Origin: Bradyrhizobium sp. CCBAU 53421 | GTDB lineage: Bacteria > Pseudomonadota > Alphaproteobacteria > Rhizobiales > Xanthobacteraceae | Direction of reading: 5' to 3' | Assembly (NCBI RefSeq): GCF_015291625.1 | Contig: NZ_CP030047.1 | Coordinates: 6,324,001 to 6,388,000, forward strand | Length of the DNA: 64,000 nt | Shown here: positions 25,747 to 35,042 of the stretch, one piece after another | Position numbering within the stretch: the first letter of the stretch is position 1 | Layout: each line of letters starts with the position of its first letter | The notes under the pieces: model-generated | Seen by the model: the letters and a program-made list of their open reading frames with translations, nothing else | What the model was told of the DNA's origin: nothing | Database searches by the model: none | Position numbers and translations under genes: made by a program

Positions 25747-27954
25747 TCAACGTCTCACGATGATCGAATGGCGTGACCTCACGAGGGCGCTGGCGCCGTC
25801 GCCGACCTCCAGCACCGCGAGCTGATACTCGCCATCCGGCAAATCCCGAATCGAGAACGACAGCTGGAAGCCGAAATAGCAGTCCTTGCTTTCGGCCTTC
25901 ATGTATTCCTTCACGTCGACGCGCTCGTGCCAGTCGACGATCAGACCGTAGCCGCTGTTGACCGCGCTATCCGGTCCGAGCGCGGACAGCATCAGGAATC
26001 CGGTTCTTTGCCGGCTCGCCTCGAACGCATTGCCTGCGCAGATCCATCCCCGCACCAGGATCTCGAAGCGCGGATCGACGATCACCCGCTCGCCGGTTTG
26101 CGAGTTGATGTTCTCGATGACCAGCAACGAACCTGCCGGATTGTCGGACGCGCCTTCCGCCTCGACCGGCGTGCCGCTTCTGACGCGCTGCACGCCCGAA
26201 TGAGTGAGACCCGACCGGTGCAGGCTTGCGAGCACCTCGACGTGGGTCGACGCCTCTTTCACCGCCCACTCGAGCTCCTGCCTGCTCAGGCAATCCAGCA
26301 GATCCGGGCTGTTGCGGATCTGGGCCGAGATCGGCTCGGCCGAGGCCACCCGTCGCACGACCTCGAGGAATGCGCGTCCGTGGCGCGAATCCGGCTCGAG
26401 ATGCGCGCCCTCCGCCCACTCGTTCCAGGAATTGATGAACACCAGCGACTCCGAGAAGCTGTTGCCCTTGGCCCGCAGCGTCGCGTCGCGAAGCCAGACC
26501 TCAAACGCCTCCGGACTGGACCTGGTGAAGACGTGACCGCGCGCGCCCTTGCGCGGCGTATTGTCCCAGCGCGGCATCACCGCCGGAAAGAACGGGAAAT
26601 CGTAGGTCTTGCCGATCGACGATCGCATGGCATCGACATAATCGTACACCTTCCCGGCGAAGGTCGGCGGCGCATCGACTTCGGCCGGCGGCACCTCCCG
26701 CGTCGAGACCGTGTGCGGCGGAAACTCGATCGCCGCATCGCAATTGACGTCACGCGGATCGAACTCTCCGAACGTCATCGCATTGCAGATCAGCAGCTCG
26801 CCGATACCGAGCTCCCTGGCCCGCTCGCGCCAAATCTCGAACAGGCGCTGCTTGTCCGGCAGCAATGACGGCCGGTAGATGACGATGACCTTCCGACCGT
26901 CGACGGTGATGTAGCGCTCATCGAGCAGCAGGTCGGCCATGTCGTCGATGAAGCGGACATCGTCGTCCAGCGAGTGGTTCTGTCCCAGCAGGAGCTCGGC
27001 ATCCGAGCCGTCCCAGCGGCGGGACCAGTTCTCGTTCGCCCAGCAGATGCAGAACGGCAGGTTCGGCTCGCCGTCCTCGAGCAGCAGCTGAAGCGGCTTT
27101 TCCAGCAGCCGTCGGCCCTGAAACCAGTAGACGTAGTAGCAAAATCCATCGATGCCGTACTTGCGCGCGAGGTCGCCTTGCTGACGGCGCGTTTCCGGCA
27201 ACCGCACATCGTAGAATCCAAGATCGGCCGGCAACCACGGAGATTCGTGCGCCGGAAATTGCGCACGCATGCGCGCGACGTTGGTCCACTCGGTGAATCC
27301 CGGTCCCCACCACCTGTCATTCTCTTCAAATGAATGGAATTGCGGCAGGTAGAAGCAGATGTAGCGCACCTCCTTGGTGGCGGCGTCCGCCAGTCCGGCA
27401 ACTGTCCTGTTGTCGTTGTTCGGAAACAGCAGATCGTCGTAGTCGTCGATCGAGAATCCGAGCGCAACGACCACCTCGCTCGGCGTGAAGTTCTCGAACA
27501 GCGGTATCTCGTAGTATTCGCCGTCGCTCAGGCTGATGCGCAGATAGATTTGCGCGTGCTTGGGCTCCACCAGCGAGTTTCGCAGGGCACGCGCCAGCCG
27601 GCGCCGCACGCCCGGCGTGGACAGATCGATACGGAATCCGGGACGGCCGATCACGCTCCGCGGACCGATGCGGGCCGGCATGGATCGGCCGGTGCGTCCC
27701 TCCTCGACACAGTGCGAAGCGACGAAGAGCGCTATCGAAACGGTCGAAGCAGGCGACTGGGCATCGACGATCCAGCCCGAGATTCCTCGCCCCGAATATT
27801 CGAGGATCGCGCCACGCAACCGCGATCCCGACTGGAGATCGCTGATATCGGGATCCAGGAACAGGCTCTGCGGATGGTCGTCCTGCTGAACCGGACTGGC
27901 AACGGGCAACATATCCTTCGTATCCCTGACGCTCCGTTCGACCATCTTGTTCAT
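25747..27954 (-). CDS. WbsX/GH99-like domain protein with flanking beta modules (735 aa)
   Basis: The central domain (about 195-530) is a classic WbsX/GH99-like unit: RYICFYLPQFHSFEEND, WWGPGFTEWTNVARM, GIDGFCYYVYWFQGRRLLEKP, CICWANENWSRRWDG and FINSWNEWAEGAHLEPD. N-terminal (about 45-190, RGISGWIVDAQSP) and C-terminal (about 600-735, EILVRGWICAGNAFE) beta modules flank it. The module style resembles the N-terminus of the 779-residue GT2. There is no signal peptide, so it is probably cytoplasmic. WbsX proteins occur in O-antigen clusters, but their reaction is not settled. ATG 27954 is preceded by AGGAG. A TTG seven codons earlier is less likely. It is the first gene of a two-gene unit with the GT2. 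Confidence 0.78.
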   Translation of the reverse strand: MNKMVERSVRDTKDMLPVASPVQQDDHPQSLFLDPDISDLQSGSRLRGAILEYSGRGISGWIVDAQSPASTVSIALFVASHCVEEGRTGRSMPARIGPRSVIGRPGFRIDLSTPGVRRRLARALRNSLVEPKHAQIYLRISLSDGEYYEIPLFENFTPSEVVVALGFSIDDYDDLLFPNNDNRTVAGLADAATKEVRYICFYLPQFHSFEENDRWWGPGFTEWTNVARMRAQFPAHESPWLPADLGFYDVRLPETRRQQGDLARKYGIDGFCYYVYWFQGRRLLEKPLQLLLEDGEPNLPFCICWANENWSRRWDGSDAELLLGQNHSLDDDVRFIDDMADLLLDERYITVDGRKVIVIYRPSLLPDKQRLFEIWRERARELGIGELLICNAMTFGEFDPRDVNCDAAIEFPPHTVSTREVPPAEVDAPPTFAGKVYDYVDAMRSSIGKTYDFPFFPAVMPRWDNTPRKGARGHVFTRSSPEAFEVWLRDATLRAKGNSFSESLVFINSWNEWAEGAHLEPDSRHGRAFLEVVRRVASAEPISAQIRNSPDLLDCLSRQELEWAVKEASTHVEVLASLHRSGLTHSGVQRVRSGTPVEAEGASDNPAGSLLVIENINSQTGERVIVDPRFEILVRGWICAGNAFEASRQRTGFLMLSALGPDSAVNSGYGLIVDWHERVDVKEYMKAESKDCYFGFQLSFSIRDLPDGEYQLAVLEVGDGASALVRSRHSIIVRR

Positions 27955-28287
27955 TGCCACTCGATCTCCTGCCAACGCTTAACGCCGGCTCCAGTTTCTT
28001 TCCCGGTCACGCGGACGTTCGATCCCGAGATCACGTTGCCTGATACGCTCCAGATCGCGACCTCTTGGTTCTTATCGATCATCTTCACACAACCAGAGGT
28101 GCAATGAGCATTTATTCCGCGAACCCACATTAACGCAATCTCTCTATCGTCGATATGAAAGCCATTGTTAGTTCTGCCTAGATTGTCACGCGGACATGCA
28201 CGCTTCCGTGCCTTCGCGCCCAAAAACAAAGCCGTTCGCGGTCTCTGCCATTGCCTGCGCGCGACGTGATGTCCGCATCCAACGATC
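27955..28287. other. Intergenic region upstream of the WbsX-GT2 unit
   Basis: This 333-bp spacer lies between the Sel1 gene stop and the WbsX start, both on the minus strand. It should contain the promoter of the WbsX-GT2 unit. It is AT-richer at 28080-28180, with ATTAACGCAA and TGTTAG (28166-28171). No credible gene is seen. Confidence 0.45.
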
Positions 28288-30324
28288 TCAGCCGACGCTC
28301 TCGCCCATCGCCTGCAGACGACGCAGCGCACCTTCGTTGTTCTGCTGCGCCGCCTGTCGATACCAGCGCAGCGCCTGATCGCGATCCAGCGCGACGCCGT
28401 TGCCGGCACGCAGTGCATCGCCGATCGCGAGCTGGGCTTCGGCCATGCCCTGCTCCGCGGCTGCCGCAAACCACTCGGCCGCCTTCGCCGGATCGGCGTC
28501 GCGGCCCTGTCCTCGCCCGAGCATCACCGCAAGGTTGTATTGCGCGGTCGTATGGCCCTGCCGCGCCGCGGCCTCGTACCATTTCACGCCCTGGGCGAGA
28601 TCCTGCTCGACGCCCTGCCCGGTGCAATACATAACGGCCAGCTTGAATTGCGCTGCGGCGCTGCCGCCATCGGCAGCCTTGACGATCCAGCTGGCGGCCG
28701 CCTGCGGATCCTTGAGGCCGCTCTTGGGATCGGAGTACAGCAACGCCAACGTGTGCTGGGCCTCGACATGGCCGGCACTCGCCGCACGCTTGAACCATTG
28801 CGCGGCGGCCGGAAGATCGACGGTGCCGCCGGACCTTCCCATGTGAAGCCCGCCCAACTGGAATGCCGCGGCGGAATGACCGACCTCGGCGGCATCGGTG
28901 AGCAGCGTGCGTGCCTGCGCAAGACGCGTTTCGGATGGCTCCTGCTGGATGAGAAATACGGCATAGGCCGTCTTTGCATCGGCATCGCCGCCCTTGGCCG
29001 CCTTGCTCAGCCATTCGGCAGCGCGCACCTGATCGCGCGGCACGCCGTTGCCCGCCGAGTAGAGCCGGCCGAGCTGCACGCCTGCGGCGCTGATGCCGCC
29101 CTCCGACGCGCGCTCGAACCACTTGATCGCGGTCGCGACATCACGCGTCACGCCGTTGCCGTTGAGATAGAACACCGCGATGTTGTGGGCCGCCGTGGCA
29201 TGGCCGCTTTCGGCCGCGCGCTCGAACCATTTCGCCGCCTGGCGGATGCTGGGCGGAACGCCGGTGCCGGTGGCGTAGAAGCGCCCGGTGAAGAACTGCG
29301 CCTGCGCGTCGCCGCGCTCGGCCGCCTTCTCGTACCAGTACGCCGCCTCGCGCAGGTCCGGCTCGGCGGCGGTGCCGAGCGCATAGAACTCGGCCAGCGC
29401 TTGGACCGCCGGCAGGTAATCCTTCCGCGCCGCCTTGCGCAACGCAGTCTCGGCCTTGTCGAGGTCCTTGGCCACGCCTTTGCCGCTCAGCCGCAACAGC
29501 GCGATGTTGTAGAGCGCGATGGTATCGTCATGAGCGGCGGCGCTCTGGAATAGCCGCGCGGCCTCTTCGACATTCTCGGGAAGCCCGGTGCCCTTGAGGC
29601 ACATGAAGGCGAGCGCCACCTGGGCGCGGACATGCCCCTGCTCCGCGGCCTTGTGATACCAGATCGCGGCCTGCGCGAAATCGACGGGAACGCCGCGCCC
29701 CTGATAATGCACGTCGCCGAGCGCGAATTCCCCGGCCGGCGCCTTCTGCTCGGCTGCGGCCTCGTACCAGCGCAGGGCAACGGCGTGATCCTTGGTGCAG
29801 CCTTGCCCGTTGGCGTACATGTCGCCCAGCAGCGCTTGCGCGTCCGCCTTGCCGGCCTCCGCCGCCACCGACATCCACAGGAAGGCGGCGTCGAGATCCC
29901 TCGGCACGCCGATCCCGTTCGGGAACACCAGATCGTGGAGGTTGGTCGCCTTGTCGCCCAGTCGCGCCGCAGTGGACTGCCGCCACATCTCGGGCCGGTT
30001 CGGTCCGAGCGTGGCCTGAAATCCGTGGAAGTAGATCAAGCCGAGCTGGAATTGCGCATCGACATGGCCGTGCAGGGCGGCGCGTTCGTACCACGCGACC
30101 GCGTCCGGAATGTTGCCGATAACGCCCTCGTTCCGCGCATAGAGCAGCCCGATCCGGTAATCCGCCTCCGGGTTGCCGGCTCGCGACGCGAGCCGCCACA
30201 GGCGCAGCGCCTCGAGATATTGCCGGTTCTCGTAAGCCTCCAGCCCCCGTTCAAACTGCGTTGAGTCTGAACGGGACGAACCGGGGCGAAGCAGGTCGAG
30301 CAGGGATCGCGTCGATACCGTCAT
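28288..30324 (-). CDS. Sel1-repeat (TPR-like) protein coupled to type I secretion
   Basis: This 678-residue protein consists almost entirely of about 17 Sel1-like repeats of about 36 residues each (pattern A-x-A-Q-x-x-L-G-x-x-Y-x-x-G-x-G then WYxxAAxxG). It lacks a signal peptide or membrane segment. Sel1 proteins are scaffolds or regulators in secretion and EPS control (ExoR is one). The ATG overlaps the HlyD stop by four bases (ATGA), so it is the third gene of the ABC-HlyD-Sel1 operon. It probably docks with the secretion complex or its substrates, a role inferred from the coupling. The final repeats end close to the stop. Confidence 0.82.
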   Translation of the reverse strand: MTVSTRSLLDLLRPGSSRSDSTQFERGLEAYENRQYLEALRLWRLASRAGNPEADYRIGLLYARNEGVIGNIPDAVAWYERAALHGHVDAQFQLGLIYFHGFQATLGPNRPEMWRQSTAARLGDKATNLHDLVFPNGIGVPRDLDAAFLWMSVAAEAGKADAQALLGDMYANGQGCTKDHAVALRWYEAAAEQKAPAGEFALGDVHYQGRGVPVDFAQAAIWYHKAAEQGHVRAQVALAFMCLKGTGLPENVEEAARLFQSAAAHDDTIALYNIALLRLSGKGVAKDLDKAETALRKAARKDYLPAVQALAEFYALGTAAEPDLREAAYWYEKAAERGDAQAQFFTGRFYATGTGVPPSIRQAAKWFERAAESGHATAAHNIAVFYLNGNGVTRDVATAIKWFERASEGGISAAGVQLGRLYSAGNGVPRDQVRAAEWLSKAAKGGDADAKTAYAVFLIQQEPSETRLAQARTLLTDAAEVGHSAAAFQLGGLHMGRSGGTVDLPAAAQWFKRAASAGHVEAQHTLALLYSDPKSGLKDPQAAASWIVKAADGGSAAAQFKLAVMYCTGQGVEQDLAQGVKWYEAAARQGHTTAQYNLAVMLGRGQGRDADPAKAAEWFAAAAEQGMAEAQLAIGDALRAGNGVALDRDQALRWYRQAAQQNNEGALRRLQAMGESVG

Positions 30325-31667
30325 GGCTCGCGCATTGCTTCTTTTGCGCTGCGCAGCATGCCGCCGAGCAGATACATCGCCACCGAACGGGTGCCGACAT
30401 TGACATCACCCTGCAGCGTCATGCCGGGGATGAGGCGGAAATTCTTCGGCACATCCTTGAAGTTGGTCTCGTCGACCGAGCATCGCGCCTTGTAGTAGGC
30501 GTCGACCGCCTTTCCGTCGTCATCGGTCGTGAACGCGCCTTCGCTGATCCAGCGGATCTTGCCCTGCGCCGTACCGTGCTCCGCCGCATTGAAGGCATCG
30601 ACCTTCATCGTGCAGGGGTCGTTCGGCCGGACGAAGCCGACGTCGCGCGACAGGATCTGGATCTCGGCCTCGAGCCGGGTCTTGAGCGGCATCAGCGTGA
30701 TGAAGGGATCGCCCGGCTTCAGCACCGATCCGACCGAGAGCTTGGCGAGGGTCAGGACCACCGAGGGCTCGGCAGCCGTCCACCGGACGAGATCCTGATG
30801 CTTGATGGCCTTGTCATAGTTCGAACGGGCGGTATCCAGGCTGTTGCGCGTCGTGACCAGGTCCTGGCTGAGCTGCGCATTCCATTGCTCGGTGAAGGCC
30901 TTGCGATCGGCCTTCAACGATTCCAGCTGGTGTTGCGCTTCCAGCAGCGTGTTGTGCGTGTTGTCGATCTGGCGCAACAACTCCAGGCGATTGTCCTGAG
31001 ACAGATACAGGTTCAGCTTGGAGCCGCTGCCGCTTTCGGCAAGCGTCGAGCGCATGTCCTCGATCTTGCCGGCGATGTCGGCGCGTTGGCTGTACCGCTC
31101 GTCGTCCTTCTTCGACTTCTGGATCGTCGCTTCGGTCTGGCTGATCTTGGAGTCGTAGCTGTTGACCTGCGCGCTGTACTGGGCAACGCGCTGGTCGTAG
31201 AGCGCCTTTTGCAAGGCGTTGTATCGGGTGACTTCCGGATCGTTGGACTGGCCGAAAGCCAACGGCTTTCCGGACAATTCGGCCTCGTCGCGGGCAACCT
31301 GCGCATCAAGGCTCGCGATCTGCAGCTTGTACTGGGTGACATCGGCCGCGGTGAAGGTCGAATCGAGGGTCGCGAGCAGCTGCCCCGTCTCGACCTGCTC
31401 ACCTTCCCGAACATCGATCGTCTTGATGATCGATGCGTCCAGGGCCTGCAGCACGTTGATCTGGTCGACGGGAACGATCCGGCCGCCGACGCTGGTGATG
31501 ACCCGATCGACGCGCGTGAAGCACATGATCGCGACGACGGCTACCATGAACGCCGACAGCACGAACAGCGTCGCGCGGGCCAGCAACGGCTCGGCCGCCT
31601 CGCGGATGGCGTCGGTTTCGGACTGGAACTGGCGAACGGTGGCGAGCGAAGCTTGATTAGGAGACAA
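30321..31667 (-). CDS. HlyD-family type I secretion adaptor
   Basis: This 448-residue membrane-fusion protein has a short cytoplasmic N-terminus and one membrane helix (31-50, RATLFVLSAFMVAVVAIMCF). A lipoyl/barrel-sandwich half (INVLQALDASIIKTIDVREGEQVETGQLLATLD) and a long periplasmic coiled-coil hairpin (about 130-290) follow. The second half-lipoyl and beta-barrel end in RLIPGMTLQGDVNVGTRSV. It links the ABC transporter to an outer-membrane TolC. It starts at TTG 31667, which lies inside the end of the ABC gene with AGGAG eight bases upstream. Starting further upstream would produce a long Ser/Arg-rich artefact. Confidence 0.9.
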   Translation of the reverse strand: MSPNQASLATVRQFQSETDAIREAAEPLLARATLFVLSAFMVAVVAIMCFTRVDRVITSVGGRIVPVDQINVLQALDASIIKTIDVREGEQVETGQLLATLDSTFTAADVTQYKLQIASLDAQVARDEAELSGKPLAFGQSNDPEVTRYNALQKALYDQRVAQYSAQVNSYDSKISQTEATIQKSKKDDERYSQRADIAGKIEDMRSTLAESGSGSKLNLYLSQDNRLELLRQIDNTHNTLLEAQHQLESLKADRKAFTEQWNAQLSQDLVTTRNSLDTARSNYDKAIKHQDLVRWTAAEPSVVLTLAKLSVGSVLKPGDPFITLMPLKTRLEAEIQILSRDVGFVRPNDPCTMKVDAFNAAEHGTAQGKIRWISEGAFTTDDDGKAVDAYYKARCSVDETNFKDVPKNFRLIPGMTLQGDVNVGTRSVAMYLLGGMLRSAKEAMREP

Positions 31668-33891
31668 GGGTCGGACTCCTGAAGTTCTTCTCGTTGCGGC
31701 CGGTCGGCACCAGATGCGTATTCTGCTGGTACCAGAGCGAGCTGTAGATGTCGTTTCGTTCCAGAAGCTCGTCGTGGCGGCCGATATCGTTGACCACGCC
31801 GCGATTGAGCACGAGGATCGCATCGGCCTTCGTCAGCGACGACAGCCGGTGCGAGATGATGATCAGCGTGCGGCCGTGCGCGATCCGCGAGATGTTCGCG
31901 TTCACGATCGTCTCGCTTTCGGCGTCGAGCGCGCTGGTCGCCTCGTCCAGGATCAGGATCGGCGGATTGACGATCAGCGCACGCGCGATCGCGAGGCGCT
32001 GACGCTGCCCGCCGGAGAGATTGGTGGATCCCTCGTAGATATAGGTCTCGTAGCCGCGCGGCAGCTTGTCGATGAACTCCTCGGCCCCCGCCAATCGCGC
32101 CGCCCTGACGATGTCGTCGAAGGTCGCATCGGGCTTGGCGGCCGAAATGTTCTCGCGGATCGTGCCGCTGAACAGGAAGTTCTCCTGCAGCACGACGCCG
32201 ACATTGCGCCGGAGATGGTCGACGTCGTATTCGCGCACATCGATACCGTCGACCTTGATCAGCCCGCCGTAATCGGAGTGCAGGCGCTGCAACAGCCGCG
32301 TGATCGTGGTCTTGCCCGAGCCGCTCTTGCCCATCACGCCGAGCGTGGTGCCGAGCGGAATCTCGAAGGAGATGTTGTTCAGCGCCGGCGACACCGCGCC
32401 CTTGTACTTGAACGTGACGCCGGAGAATTCGATGTGCCCCTTCAGCGGGACCCGCACGCCGTGACCGGAACGCCCCTCCTCGGGCGGCTGGTTGACCAGC
32501 CTGCCGACGATGGTGACGGCCGTGCGCGCCTCGTCATACTGGTTGATCAGCTGAGCCATCTGCATCAGCGGGCCGGCGACGCGCTGTGACAGCATCAGGA
32601 AGGCAAACAGCGCGCCGACATAGACCGGATCGCCGCTCGACACCGCGAGGTAGACGCCGAGCGCATAAGGTGCGCTCACCGCCAACCGTTCCAACGGACG
32701 GACCGCCGTCTGGATCGCGGTTCCAGTCAAGCCTTCGGCGAGGCGCGCCTTGGCGACGCGCGCCACGAGCACGTCCCACATGTGCCGTTGCCGGGTATCG
32801 AGCGCCAGCGATTTGATGGTCCGCATGCCGTTCAGGCTCTGGATCAGGAACGCGCCCTGCGCGCCTTCGGCCGCCAGGGTTGCCGAGGACTTCTTCCGAT
32901 AGGCCGGCAGCATCAGGATCAGCCAGGTCACGATAACGCCGGCAAAGCCGAGAACCATCAGCGTCATGATCGGGCTGAAGAAGAACATGACGGGCAGGAA
33001 GAAGAACAGCGTCGTCGAATCGAGAATGGTTCCGAACAACTGCCCGGTCAGGAAGCCGCGAATGCGAAACACCTCGCGGATGTCCCGGGAAATCAGGCCG
33101 ACCGGGTTCTGCTCGAAGTAGTCGATCGGCAGGTTGAGCACCTTCTCGAACACGTAGGTCGACAGCTTGACGTCAAGGCGGGCTGTCAGACGCTGCACCA
33201 GGTACTGCCGCAGGAACGTGAATGCCGCCTCGAACATGATGACCACGAACATGGCGATACACAGCACGTAGAACGTGTTGTAGGCCTTGTAGAAAATGAC
33301 CTTGTCCGAGAGCAGCCGCCAGAACATGATCGGCGCCAGGCCCATGAAGCCGAGGATCAGCGCCGCGATCGCGACGTCGCGCAGGATCCGCCGCTCGCGG
33401 AACAGCAATGCGGTGACAAAGCCGAAGCTGAACGGCTGGGTCTCGTCGGAGATCTCGTAATCGCGCTTGGCCATGACGACGTCGCCCGACCAGATGTCCT
33501 CAAAGCGCGGTTGATCGATCACGAGCAGCGCATCCTCGCTCGCGTTCGGATCCTGCAAGACCACCCGGGTGCTGTTTTCATCGCCTTCGAGGCGCAGCAG
33601 CACCATGTGGCTGCCGTCGCGCAGGCGGACGATGGCCGGCAGCGCCCGCTTGAGATGGCTCAATCCCTGCCAGTCCAGCGTGACGGCCTTTGCCGTCATG
33701 CCCGAGGAATTCGCGCACTTCAGAAGCTCGGCAAGCGTAACTTCCTGGTCGCCCAGCAGATTGTCATGGATGAGCTGGGACGGGGTCAGATGCAAACCAT
33801 GCTGCCTTGCCACGATGACGAGACAGGCGAGACCCGAGGGTGGCAGCGCCTCCACCGAAGGTGCACCGACGAGCGAGAGGTGTTTGGTCAT
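31657..33891 (-). CDS. Type I secretion ABC transporter with degenerate C39 domain
   Basis: This 744-residue half-transporter of the HlyB/RTX class has an N-terminal C39-like domain (about 1-140), a five- to six-helix membrane domain (about 165-450) and a nucleotide-binding domain. The nucleotide-binding domain has Walker A GKSGSGKTT (521-529), LSGGQ (625-629) and ILILDE (645-650). In the C39 domain the catalytic Cys position is Ser19 (SGLACL in place of CGxACL), while the His (GSHMVLL, about 95) is kept. It therefore should bind but not cleave substrates, as in HlyB. ATG 33891 follows GAGG. A TGTTAG/CTAAC inverted repeat lies upstream at 33952. It is the first gene of the secretion operon. 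Confidence 0.9.
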   Translation of the reverse strand: MTKHLSLVGAPSVEALPPSGLACLVIVARQHGLHLTPSQLIHDNLLGDQEVTLAELLKCANSSGMTAKAVTLDWQGLSHLKRALPAIVRLRDGSHMVLLRLEGDENSTRVVLQDPNASEDALLVIDQPRFEDIWSGDVVMAKRDYEISDETQPFSFGFVTALLFRERRILRDVAIAALILGFMGLAPIMFWRLLSDKVIFYKAYNTFYVLCIAMFVVIMFEAAFTFLRQYLVQRLTARLDVKLSTYVFEKVLNLPIDYFEQNPVGLISRDIREVFRIRGFLTGQLFGTILDSTTLFFFLPVMFFFSPIMTLMVLGFAGVIVTWLILMLPAYRKKSSATLAAEGAQGAFLIQSLNGMRTIKSLALDTRQRHMWDVLVARVAKARLAEGLTGTAIQTAVRPLERLAVSAPYALGVYLAVSSGDPVYVGALFAFLMLSQRVAGPLMQMAQLINQYDEARTAVTIVGRLVNQPPEEGRSGHGVRVPLKGHIEFSGVTFKYKGAVSPALNNISFEIPLGTTLGVMGKSGSGKTTITRLLQRLHSDYGGLIKVDGIDVREYDVDHLRRNVGVVLQENFLFSGTIRENISAAKPDATFDDIVRAARLAGAEEFIDKLPRGYETYIYEGSTNLSGGQRQRLAIARALIVNPPILILDEATSALDAESETIVNANISRIAHGRTLIIISHRLSSLTKADAILVLNRGVVNDIGRHDELLERNDIYSSLWYQQNTHLVPTGRNEKNFRSPTLVS
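31676..31680 (-). promoter_or_regulatory. Ribosome-binding site that fixes the HlyD TTG start
   Basis: AGGAG eight bases before TTG 31667 lies within the last codons of the ABC gene and decides the HlyD start. The nearest upstream in-frame start would add residues with no resemblance to HlyD proteins. Confidence 0.7.
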
Positions 33892-33952
33892 GGAGGCCTC
33901 GAGGTTTCGACTGCGCCGGATCCGGTCTCTAGCGAGATATAACTTTATCACT

Positions 33953-33966
33953 GTTAGTTCGCTAAC
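33953..33966. promoter_or_regulatory. GTTAG-TTCG-CTAAC inverted repeat upstream of the ABC transporter
   Basis: GTTAG (33953-33957) and CTAAC (33962-33966) form an inverted repeat about 62 bp upstream of the ABC gene ATG. The preceding base makes the first arm TGTTAG. The same CTAACA/TGTTAG word appears in several promoter regions of this locus. It is a candidate operator. Confidence 0.4.
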
Positions 33967-34085
33967 GCAGCATTTTCAGCGCATGGTTCCGAAAAGATAT
34001 GTGTCGGACGGGCAAAGAAGCCAATTCCGGCATTGCTACCGTTGGTTTAACCACGGAACCTTATAACATTATTTAACATCGACAA

Positions 34086-34715
34086 TCACGGGACGGCGTT
34101 CACCGTCTCCCGGAAGTCGAAGCCGCAGGCCTCGAGCTGCGGCCGGATCCGCCTTTCCTCGGCCTGCGGCATGAGCGCCAGCGCGCAGACCTCGAAATTC
34201 CCGCTGCGAACGGAGACGGTGGGAAACCCGGCGCTGAGCAGCAGGTTTCCCATCCGGTCGCACGAAAACCCGGTCTTGTGCGCCATGTGGTGGCGCCCCT
34301 GCTCGATCGCGCCGGAATGCCCGTAGATCATGTCCAGCGGCCGTATCGGACCGGCCGGCGAGACATAGGCAACCGCGCCGAGACCCTGGGTCAGCATGTG
34401 CTGAGCCACCGCCTCGAGGTCGGGCGACATGATGAGCGCGAATCCGTCGGGCCTCAGAACCTCGCGGAACTGGACGAATGTCGGATGTATCTCATGGGCG
34501 TAGAGATGCTCCATCAGATGAGAGCACCAGATCGCGTCGAATGTGGCCGGCCGGCACAATTTGGCGAGATCGGTAACCGAGCCGACGATGTCCGGATTCA
34601 CGCTGCCGTCGACGTCGAGCCGAATCTCCTCCCACTCATGTGATGTCAGCAGCGGCTGAATCCGCTTGGCAACCGTCGATCCAGCGCCGGCATTCAGCAT
34701 TTTCTTCTTGGCCAA
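34086..34715 (-). CDS. Class I SAM-dependent methyltransferase
   Basis: This 209-residue methyltransferase has the SAM loop LNAGAGS, the acidic RLDVDG strand and the post-I motif FDAIWCSHLMEHLYAHE. REVLRPDGFALIMSPD follows as strand 5. The start is TTG 34715, with GGAG eight bases upstream (ATG 34700 is an alternative). It sits between the secretion operon and the RTX genes, all on the minus strand but separated by gaps of 194 bp and 327 bp. The substrate could be a sugar, a lipid carrier or an RTX protein. Confidence 0.78.
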   Translation of the reverse strand: MAKKKMLNAGAGSTVAKRIQPLLTSHEWEEIRLDVDGSVNPDIVGSVTDLAKLCRPATFDAIWCSHLMEHLYAHEIHPTFVQFREVLRPDGFALIMSPDLEAVAQHMLTQGLGAVAYVSPAGPIRPLDMIYGHSGAIEQGRHHMAHKTGFSCDRMGNLLLSAGFPTVSVRSGNFEVCALALMPQAEERRIRPQLEACGFDFRETVNAVP

Positions 34716-35042
34716 TTCGAGAGCTCCGCGGTTCGCGCATTAAGCGGCTGATTTCTGCAGCGATCGCCCGTCTTGACCAAAGTTTGCCGGCGCCGCGGGA
34801 AACCATCGGCACGGCATCACTCGGTCGAGCGAGCCACACGCCTTTACAAAAGCTACGTGGTCCGAATGTGACGAACTAACGTTCTAACATCCGTTGGCGG
34901 AAATGCCAGAAGTGGAACTTGTGATTGAGCGAGCGGATTCGACGCGGATCGGTCGACAAAGTTCCAACTATCACATTTGCATGTAAGCCAAGCACCGCCT
35001 CGACGGGCCGAGACGGCGCCTTTCCTGGTGCGACCTGGGATC
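34716..35042. other. Intergenic region between RTX gene and methyltransferase
   Basis: This 327-bp spacer contains the RTX terminator hairpin (34992-35019) at one end and an AT-richer segment with CTAACGTTCTAACA (34876-34889) that may be the methyltransferase promoter or operator. No gene is seen. Confidence 0.45.
34992..35019 (-). terminator. Terminator of the larger RTX gene
   Basis: On the minus strand an 11-bp stem with two G-U wobbles (35009-35019 pairing with 34992-35002) closes a six-base loop about 24 bp past the stop. It occupies the same relative position as the terminator of the second RTX gene and shares its GGCGCC start. Confidence 0.55.

Noticed and set aside
34086..34715. RTX-activating acyltransferase (HlyC-like)
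   Set aside because: The gene between exporter and RTX genes has SAM-methyltransferase motifs (LNAGAGS, HLMEHLYAHE), not acyltransferase ones.
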